Positions 30,958 to 37,219 of a stretch of DNA of 43,268 nt are shown in pieces. The notes beneath the pieces are model-generated. The model made no database searches. It had not been told where the DNA came from and saw only the letters and a program-made list of their open reading frames with translations. Made by a program: the position numbers and the translations under genes. Source of the DNA: Candidatus Dormiibacterota bacterium (GTDB taxonomy: Bacteria > Chloroflexota > Dormibacteria > Aeolococcales > Aeolococcaceae); NCBI GenBank assembly GCA_019245575.1, contig JAFARE010000035.1:1-43268 (forward strand). The letters are read 5' to 3'. The number at the start of each line of letters is the position of its first letter. The first letter of the stretch is position 1.

Positions 30958-31986
30958 ATGACGGAGCACATCATCCGTGCCGCGCTCGACAGGGTCGTCG
31001 CGGGCGAGGACCTGGACACGAAATCCGCTCGCGAGGTCATGGACGTGCTGATGGAGGGCGCCGCCACCCAGGCGCAGGTCGGCGCGCTGCTGGCCGCGCT
31101 GCGCACCAAGGGCGAGACCGTCGACGAGATCACCGGCATGGTCGAATCAATGCGCGCGCATGCGGTCACGGTGCAGCTGGACGTCGACGCGGTGGACACG
31201 TGCGGCACCGGCGGTGACGGCCACGGCACCTTCAACATCTCCACCGCAGCCGCGGTCGTCACCGCCGGCGCGGGGTGCGCGGTGGCAAAGCACGGCAACC
31301 GCGCGGCATCATCGCGCTGCGGCAGCGCGGATGTGCTCGAGGCGCTTGGCGTGGCGATCTCCCTGCCGCCGGAGGGGGTGCGGCGCTGCGTCGACGAGGC
31401 GGGGATCGGTTTCTTCTACGCGCCCGCGTTTCACCCCGCGATGCGCCACGTGGCCGCGACGCGCCGCGAGCTCGGGTTTCGAACCGTGTTCAACATGCTC
31501 GGACCGCTGGCCAATCCAGCGCGCGTGCGCCACCAGGCCCTCGGGGTGGGCGACGCCCGGCTCGCGCCGTTGATGGCGGGCGTGCTGCAGCGGCTCGGGC
31601 ATGAACGCGCGCTCGTGTTCACCGGGCCTGACGGTCTCGACGAGCTGGGCCTGCACGGAGTCGCCCATTGCTACGACGTGACGCCCAGCGCGATCGTGGA
31701 GTTCGACCTCGACGCGTCGGCGTACGGGCTGCATCCCGCGCCGATCACCGACCTTCATGGCGGCGACGCGGCTGAGAACGCGCGCACGGTGCGCGCCGTG
31801 CTCGAGGGCGTGCAGGGACCGGCGCGCGACGTGGTGGTGTTCAACGCTGCGGCTGCGCTCGTCGCCGCGGGCAAGGGTCGCGACTTCGCGGACGGCGTGA
31901 CGCTGGCACAGGACTCGATCGACCGCGGCGCTGCCCGCGAACGGCTGGACGCGCTCGTCGCGGTGTCCAACCGCGAGGCCGCATGA
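30958..31986 (+). CDS. trpD: Anthranilate phosphoribosyltransferase
   Basis: It transfers the phosphoribosyl group of PRPP to anthranilate, the second step of tryptophan synthesis. The 342-residue protein has the family blocks CGTGGDGHGTFNISTAAAVV (PRPP and anthranilate binding), KHGNRAASSRCGSADVLEALG, FFYAPAFHPAMRHVA and RTVFNMLGPLANPA. The N-terminal ALDRVVAGEDLDTKSAREVMDVLMEG helix is canonical. No other tryptophan gene is in the window, so the pathway is dispersed. The operon continues with a 16-codon ORF, a zinc-ribbon protein, RNase HI and a DUF1028 protein. ATG at 30958 follows TACCGT by 9 bases. Confidence 0.96.
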   Translation: MTEHIIRAALDRVVAGEDLDTKSAREVMDVLMEGAATQAQVGALLAALRTKGETVDEITGMVESMRAHAVTVQLDVDAVDTCGTGGDGHGTFNISTAAAVVTAGAGCAVAKHGNRAASSRCGSADVLEALGVAISLPPEGVRRCVDEAGIGFFYAPAFHPAMRHVAATRRELGFRTVFNMLGPLANPARVRHQALGVGDARLAPLMAGVLQRLGHERALVFTGPDGLDELGLHGVAHCYDVTPSAIVEFDLDASAYGLHPAPITDLHGGDAAENARTVRAVLEGVQGPARDVVVFNAAAALVAAGKGRDFADGVTLAQDSIDRGAARERLDALVAVSNREAA

Positions 31987-32033
31987 GCACGCCGCGGCTG
32001 AGCCCGACCTGGCTTGTGCGCGTGACGTCGTGA
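31983..32033 (+). CDS. Possible 16-residue coupled ORF
   Basis: ATGA at 31983-31986 overlaps the trpD stop and the ORF ends at TGA 32031-32033, which overlaps the GTG start at 32030 as GTGA. The encoded peptide is MSTPRLSPTWLVRVTS. It bridges the gap with two coupling overlaps, so ribosomes finishing trpD could pass through it to reach the zinc-ribbon gene. It may not make a stable peptide. Confidence 0.35.
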   Translation: MSTPRLSPTWLVRVTS

Positions 32034-32725
32034 ACGCGGGCGCATCGTTGCGGCGGGTGCAGGACGCGGACACGCGCATCGGCGCGCTGCGCGGAGATCT
32101 CGCGAGCGCGCGCGAGGCGCTGCGGCGCGACCCCGAGCTGGAGCGCGCCCGCGCTGCGGCCAGTGATGCGCATGACGCGCGGGTCTCGGCCGACGCCGCT
32201 GCAGCAGCCGCCGAGTCGACGATGAAAGACCTCGAGGGGCGGGTGCGCACCCTCGATCGCCGGCTGTACGGTGGCAGCGTGCACAACCCGCACGAGCTGA
32301 TGGAGATGCAGCAGGAGCTGGAGCATCTCCGCGGGCGTCTGGCCGAGGCCGAGGTCGCGGCGCTCGCCGCTCTCGAGGGCGCGGAGTACGCGCAGCGCGC
32401 GGAGGAGGCGGCGGGTCGCGAGGTTGCCGCCGAGGAGGCGCGCCGCGCCGCGGCACTCGAGCCGCTGCGGCAGCGCATCGCCGCTCTCGAAGCAGAGCTC
32501 AGCGCAGCGACGGCGGAGCGTGAAGCGGCAGCCGGGGATGCGGGCGCGGCGGACCTCGCCCTCTACCAGCGCGTCGCGTCGCGGCGCCAGCCGGCCGTGG
32601 TTGCGATGAGCGGCGACGCGTGCGGCGGCTGCCATCTGCCGCTGTCGATAGAGGAGCGCCGCCTGGTGCGCACCGGCGACCGCGTGGTGCAGTGCTCCAA
32701 CTGCGACCGCATCCTGGTCGCATGA
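32030..32725 (+). CDS. Zinc-ribbon coiled-coil protein (DUF164/CdsZ-like)
   Basis: The 231-residue protein consists of a long, Ala/Glu/Arg-rich coiled coil (about residues 5-190) and a C-terminal C4 zinc ribbon, CGGCHLPL and VQCSNCDRIL. This is the layout of the DUF164/CdsZ group, often encoded next to RNase HI or NIF3-like genes as here; chlamydial CT398 is a structural example. Binding of nucleic acid or of a protein partner is suggested, without proven function. The GTG at 32030 is inferred from the GTGA overlap. The stop overlaps the rnhA start as ATGA. Confidence 0.9.
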   Translation: MNAGASLRRVQDADTRIGALRGDLASAREALRRDPELERARAAASDAHDARVSADAAAAAAESTMKDLEGRVRTLDRRLYGGSVHNPHELMEMQQELEHLRGRLAEAEVAALAALEGAEYAQRAEEAAGREVAAEEARRAAALEPLRQRIAALEAELSAATAEREAAAGDAGAADLALYQRVASRRQPAVVAMSGDACGGCHLPLSIEERRLVRTGDRVVQCSNCDRILVA

Positions 32726-33162
32726 CGCGCACCGTGATCGCGTACACCGACGGCGCCTGCTCGGGAAACCCCGGCGCGGGCGCGTGGGCGTACCGGCTCG
32801 AATGGCCCGACGGCACGGTCGACGAGGCCGTGGGTGGCGAGCTGCAGACCACCAACAACAGGGAGGAGCTGAAGGCGGTGCGCGAGGCGCTGCGCGCGTT
32901 CCGCGCTCGCGTCGGCGGCGACTCCGCGTGGCGGATCGTGGTGCGGACCGACAGCCAGGGCGTCATCAACTGGCTGGGCGGCACGTGGCGGCGCAAGAAG
33001 AACCTCGACCTCTACCCGGAGATCGACGCCCTGCTCGACCATCGCGTGCGCTTCGAGCACGTGCGCGGTCACAGCGGTGAGGCCGGCAACGAGCGTGTCG
33101 ACAGCCTCGCCGTCGAGGAGACGCAGCGCATGCTCGCGACCGCGACGGAGGAGCCGGTGTGA
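32722..33162 (+). CDS. rnhA: Ribonuclease HI
   Basis: It cleaves the RNA strand of RNA-DNA hybrids, as in removing primers and R-loops. The 146-residue product has the metal-binding acids Asp10 (YTDGACSGNPGAG), Glu49 (TTNNREEL), Asp77 (RTDSQGVINW) and Asp127, with His117 in GHSGEAGNERVDSLA. The spacing matches bacterial RNase HI. ATG at 32722 overlaps the zinc-ribbon stop as ATGA. The gene is coupled downstream to the DUF1028 gene by GTGA. The positively charged RRKKN loop corresponds to part of the handle region. Confidence 0.96.
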   Translation: MTRTVIAYTDGACSGNPGAGAWAYRLEWPDGTVDEAVGGELQTTNNREELKAVREALRAFRARVGGDSAWRIVVRTDSQGVINWLGGTWRRKKNLDLYPEIDALLDHRVRFEHVRGHSGEAGNERVDSLAVEETQRMLATATEEPV

Positions 33163-34052
33163 CGTACTCGATCGTGGCGCGCGACGCGGCCACGGGCCAG
33201 CTCGGCGTGGCCGTGCAGTCGCACTGGTTCTCCGTGGGCAGCGTGGTCACGTGGGCCGAGCCCGGCGTGGGCGCGGTGGCGACGCAGTCCTTCGCCGAGC
33301 CCGCATACGGACCCAGGGGGCTGGCGCTGATGCGCCTCGGCGTGGACGCGACCACAGCGCTGCACGCGCTGGTCACGAGTGACGCGCAGGAGGCGCGCCG
33401 TCAGGTCGCGTTCGTCGACGCGCAGGGCGCGGTGGCCGTGCACACGGGAGGCGCGTGCATCGCGGAGGCGGGCCACGTTACGGGTGAGGCCGTGAGCGCG
33501 CAGGCGAACATGATGCGCAGCGGCGACGTGTGGCCGGCGATGCTCGAGGCATACGGCGGTGCGCGCGGCGACCTGAGCGAGCGGCTCATGGCCGCGCTCG
33601 ACGCCGGAGAGGCCGCGGGTGGTGACGTGCGCGGCAGTCAATCCGCCGCCATGCTGATCGTCAGCGGCACGTCTTCAAGTCAACCATGGCAGGAACGGCT
33701 GCTCGACCTGCGCGTCGAGGACAGCGCCGACCCGCTGGGAGAGCTGCGGCGCCTGCTCACCGTGCACCGCGGCTACGGGCACATGGAGCGCGCGGAGGAG
33801 CGGGAGATCGATGGCGACACAGCGGAGTCCCTGCGCGAATACCAGGCGGCCCGGCCGCTGCTGCAGGGCAACGACGAGGCCACCTTCTGGGCCGCGGTGA
33901 TGCTTTCCGACTCCGGTCGCGACGATGACGCCCGAGCGCTGTTGCGCGAGGTAGTCGGGCGCCACGACGGCTGGGCGGAGCTGCTGCGCCGCCTACCGCG
34001 CGCCGGCCTCCTGCGGGGCGGCGACGCGGCCGTTGCCCGGCTGCTGGGGTAG
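33159..34052 (+). CDS. DUF1028-family protein with C-terminal extension
   Basis: Residues about 1-215 of this 297-residue protein form a DUF1028 domain: MTYSIVARDAATGQLGVAVQSHWFSVGSVVTWAEPGVGAVATQS and VTGEAVSAQANMM are characteristic, and the fold is related to Ntn-hydrolases. Members are proposed amidases or peptidases, sometimes linked to purine or pyrimidine degradation; no activity is established here. The remaining about 80 residues are helical, TPR-like. The GTG overlaps the RNase HI stop as GTGA. The last 60 bases overlap the convergent MmpL-like gene. Confidence 0.9.
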   Translation: MTYSIVARDAATGQLGVAVQSHWFSVGSVVTWAEPGVGAVATQSFAEPAYGPRGLALMRLGVDATTALHALVTSDAQEARRQVAFVDAQGAVAVHTGGACIAEAGHVTGEAVSAQANMMRSGDVWPAMLEAYGGARGDLSERLMAALDAGEAAGGDVRGSQSAAMLIVSGTSSSQPWQERLLDLRVEDSADPLGELRRLLTVHRGYGHMERAEEREIDGDTAESLREYQAARPLLQGNDEATFWAAVMLSDSGRDDDARALLREVVGRHDGWAELLRRLPRAGLLRGGDAAVARLLG

Positions 34053-37000
34053 CGGGTTCCACAACGCGCCGGGGAGCTCGGACCGCCGCCGAGCGGGATC
34101 GCGACGCGGCCACCAGTTCCACCGTCCCAGCATCACCGCCACGGACGGCACGAGGAAGGACCGCACGATGAACGTGTCGAGCAGCAGCCCGCATGTGATG
34201 GCGAACCCGGTCTCGGCGATGTTGACCAGCGGCGACGCGATCAGCGCGGCAAATGTTCCGGCGAAGATGACACCGGCAGAGGTGATGATCGCGCCGGTTC
34301 GCGCGACGGCGTTCTGGATGCCGCGCACCGGGTCACGCCGCACCTCTTCGCGCACCCGCGACATCAGGAAGATGTTGTAGTCGGCCCCGACGGACACGAG
34401 CATCATGAAGGCGAAGATGCCCACGGTCCAGTCGATCGCGCCGTTGTGCAACAGATCCTGCCACACGAGCGTGGTGACGCCCATCGCCGCGGCGTACGAG
34501 AGCAGCACCGACACGAGGAGGTACAGGGGCGCGAGCAGGCTCCGCAGCAGGAGCACGAGCACGAGCAGCACACCCAGCATCACCGCGATCGCCACGAAGC
34601 GGAAGTCACCGGCGAAGAACGAGCTGAGGTTGGCGTTGAGCGGCGCATCGCCGGCCAGCAGGACCGGCGACCCGGCGAGCGCGGTGCCGGTCAGGGCAGC
34701 GGTCGCGGCAGCGCGCTCGCGGTCCACCCGCTGCAGCGCTGTGTCGCCGAATGGGTCGTCACGCCCGAAGACGAGAAACCGCGCAGTGCGGCCGTCCGGC
34801 GAGAGGTAGTAGTAGCGCGCCAGGGCGAGCTGCGGCGAACCCAGCTGGTCGGCGGGGACGTAGAAGGCGCTGATGCCCGGCGTCGACGATTGCCGGCTCA
34901 GCCCGTTGAGGTAGCTCGAGGCCTGCGCCAGGCCGCTGCTGAGCTGCGCGGTGCCGCTCGTCAGCTGCCCTGCCCCGCCCGCAAGTTGCGCGGCGCCGCC
35001 GCTCAGCTGCTGCGCGCCGCCGGACAGCTGTCCCAGCTGCTGCTGCAGCTCCTGCTCACTCGACTGCAGCTGCTGCACGCCGGCGTCGGCCTGGCGCAGC
35101 CCCGACTGGATCTGCCCCAGCGCTCCCGCAAGCGAGCCGTCGCCGGATGCGATCGCGCGCGCGCCCGCAATCGCCTGGTCGAGTCCCGGCAGCACCTGGT
35201 TTCGCTCTGCGGATGCGATGGCCTGCAGGCCGCGGCGCGCGTCCTGGCACGGCGTCGATCCGTTGGGTGGCAGCGTGCAGCCCGGGTCGCGGTCGACGTT
35301 GAAGTACAGCAGCACCTGGTCCATCCCCGAGACGGCCTGCGCCACGCCGGCGCGCAGTGCTCCGAGGCTGGTCGCGAGCTGCGCGGCACCCTGCTGCAGC
35401 TGGGTGGCGCCGCCGCCGGCCGAGGCCAGGCCGGCGACGGCATTCTGCAGTCCGATGTTCTCCTGCCCGAGGCCGCCGGCGAGCTGGCCGGTGGCGGTCT
35501 GCGCCTGCTGCGCGCCGCCGCTCACCTGCAATGCTCCGTGCGCGAGCGACTGCGCGCCACCCTGCAGACGGGTGGCGCCGGCGCCGCCAGCCCGCAGCTG
35601 CTGCGCGGCGCGGTCGAGTCCGGAGCCGATGACGCCGGCCTGGTATGGCACCGACGCCTGGGGCAGCCGCGCTCCATTCGGCTGGGTGAAGCTGCGCACC
35701 GATGACACGCCGCCAACCTTGAGGAGCGACGCGGTGACCGCGTCCAGCGTGGCGATGTCGCGCGGGTTGCGCATGTCGTGGTTCGACTGCACGAGCACGT
35801 AGTCCGGCAGCACCTCGCCGGGTTGGAAGTGCCGCCCCAGCGCGGTGAGCCCGAGCATCGAGTCGTTCGTCGCCGGCTGCGGGCCGCGCTCGTTGAAGGT
35901 GATGGCCATCGTCGGATAGAGCGCGGCGAGCAGCAGCAGCGGCAGCAGCGCGATCACCGCGACTCGGCGCGGCCGCGCCGCGATGAGCGCGGCGGCAGCC
36001 GTCCAGAAGTGTCCGGGGCGGTCGGCCGCCGGGCGCTTGGGCCAGAAGAAACGGTCGCCTCCCACCGCCATGAGTGCGGGCGTCAGCGTCAGACCGGCGA
36101 CCAGCGTGACCAGCACCGAGACTGCGATGGCCGGCCCGGTCGTGCTGAACAGGGACACGTTGGCCGGGAGCATCGCCAGACCACCGACGATCACCGTCGC
36201 GGCCGAGCACGTGATGGCCTCGCCCACGCGCAGCACCGATGTGCGCAGCGCGCGCGTGCGCTCCTCACCGCGTGAGCGCTGCTCCTTGAAGCGGCTGATC
36301 ATGAAGATGCAGTAGTCCGTGCCTGCGCCGAAGACGATGGCGAGGATGAACGTGTCCGTGAACGACGCCACCTTCATCACGTGCAGCCCGAGCAGTGCCA
36401 CGAGTGGCCGCGTGACCATCAGTGCGATGCCGATCGTCGTCAGCGGGATGATCGGCGTCACCGGCGAGCGATAGATCAGCAGCAGGATGACGAGCACCAG
36501 CAGCACCGTGATCGCGGTGGTGCGCGCGGTGCTGTCCTGGATGCTGGTCTGGAAGTCCGAGATGATCGCCGTGTCGCCCGTGACATGCTCGGCGAGATCC
36601 GTGGGCTTTCCCTGCGCGGCAACGCGCCGCAGCCAGGGAGCGTCACTGTCACCCTCGGCGCTGCCCACAGGGCTGCGCAGACCGACCGGGATGTAGATCG
36701 ACCGGTTGTCACGGCTGCGCACCGTGCTGCGCAGCTCCGGGTGGGCGAGATAGTCCTGCACCGAGACGACGCGCGGTCGCTCCGCCTTCAGGCGGGTCGT
36801 CAGCTGCGCGTAGAACGCCTCGTCCGCTGCGGAGATGCCGCGGCCGTTTTCGAGCACGACGATCGCGAAGCCGCGAGCGTCGGCGCCCGCGGAGAAGGCC
36901 TGGTTGTCGGCGCGGTACGCCTGCATCACGGCCGCGTTGTCCGGCAGGAAGGGGACGGTGTCCTGCTTGATGACGTCGCCGAGCTGCGGGACGCGGGTGT

Positions 37001-37091
37001 TCAGCAGCAGCGCGGCCACCAGCCACGCTCCCAGGATCGGCCAGCGGTAGCGGGTGGCAAGCCCGCCCAGACGGCGAAACGCTCCTTCCAT
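33993..37091 (-). CDS. MmpL-like RND transporter
   Basis: The 1032-residue protein is a proton-driven RND-superfamily transporter of the MMPL kind, probably exporting a lipid, drug or peptide. It has an N-terminal TM helix, two MMPL repeats (about 45-390 and 690-1010) with the multi-helix blocks DTFILAIVFGAGTDYCIFMISRFKEQ and TVGIFAFMMLVSVGADYNIFLMSRVREE, and a large external region between them. The external part contains a long Gln/Gly/Ala-rich stretch with repeated LSGGAQQ-type units (about 520-745), resembling the heptad-like region of YhgE/Pip proteins. It is divergent from a LuxR-type regulator, with repeated TACTCA sites in between. Confidence 0.93.
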   Translation of the reverse strand: MEGAFRRLGGLATRYRWPILGAWLVAALLLNTRVPQLGDVIKQDTVPFLPDNAAVMQAYRADNQAFSAGADARGFAIVVLENGRGISAADEAFYAQLTTRLKAERPRVVSVQDYLAHPELRSTVRSRDNRSIYIPVGLRSPVGSAEGDSDAPWLRRVAAQGKPTDLAEHVTGDTAIISDFQTSIQDSTARTTAITVLLVLVILLLIYRSPVTPIIPLTTIGIALMVTRPLVALLGLHVMKVASFTDTFILAIVFGAGTDYCIFMISRFKEQRSRGEERTRALRTSVLRVGEAITCSAATVIVGGLAMLPANVSLFSTTGPAIAVSVLVTLVAGLTLTPALMAVGGDRFFWPKRPAADRPGHFWTAAAALIAARPRRVAVIALLPLLLLAALYPTMAITFNERGPQPATNDSMLGLTALGRHFQPGEVLPDYVLVQSNHDMRNPRDIATLDAVTASLLKVGGVSSVRSFTQPNGARLPQASVPYQAGVIGSGLDRAAQQLRAGGAGATRLQGGAQSLAHGALQVSGGAQQAQTATGQLAGGLGQENIGLQNAVAGLASAGGGATQLQQGAAQLATSLGALRAGVAQAVSGMDQVLLYFNVDRDPGCTLPPNGSTPCQDARRGLQAIASAERNQVLPGLDQAIAGARAIASGDGSLAGALGQIQSGLRQADAGVQQLQSSEQELQQQLGQLSGGAQQLSGGAAQLAGGAGQLTSGTAQLSSGLAQASSYLNGLSRQSSTPGISAFYVPADQLGSPQLALARYYYLSPDGRTARFLVFGRDDPFGDTALQRVDRERAAATAALTGTALAGSPVLLAGDAPLNANLSSFFAGDFRFVAIAVMLGVLLVLVLLLRSLLAPLYLLVSVLLSYAAAMGVTTLVWQDLLHNGAIDWTVGIFAFMMLVSVGADYNIFLMSRVREEVRRDPVRGIQNAVARTGAIITSAGVIFAGTFAALIASPLVNIAETGFAITCGLLLDTFIVRSFLVPSVAVMLGRWNWWPRRDPARRRSELPGALWNPLPQQPGNGRVAAPQEAGAR

Positions 37092-37135
37092 GTCTGAAGA
37101 GACTGACGGGTGAGGAGTGGCGCACCTATGGCGGA

Positions 37136-37191
37136 AAGTACTCAGATCAAGTACTCAATCGGACGAACCTGCGGTACTCAGTGCCTGAGTA
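37136..37191. promoter_or_regulatory. TACTCA repeats, candidate operator array
   Basis: TACTCA occurs at 37139, 37152 and 37175, the first two inside the identical nonamer AAGTACTCA (37136 and 37149). The third copy begins a perfect inverted repeat TACTCAG-TGC-CTGAGTA (37175-37191), which lies at the expected -35 of the regulator gene. The array lies wholly in the 128-base divergent gap. It is likely bound by a regulator of one or both genes. Confidence 0.6.
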
Positions 37192-37206
37192 GCGGACCGT
37201 CGCGGC

Positions 37207-37212
37207 TAGGAT
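37207..37212 (+). promoter_or_regulatory. Putative -10 box of the LuxR-type regulator
   Basis: TAGGAT ends 7 bases before ATG 37220. An earlier in-frame ATG at 37211 overlaps the box itself, so 37220 is the likely start. Confidence 0.5.
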
Positions 37213-37219
37213 GCGTTTG

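Noticed and set aside
37136-37191. CRISPR-like repeats
   Set aside because: The repeats are only 6-9 bases and irregularly spaced; there is no array of long repeats anywhere in the window.
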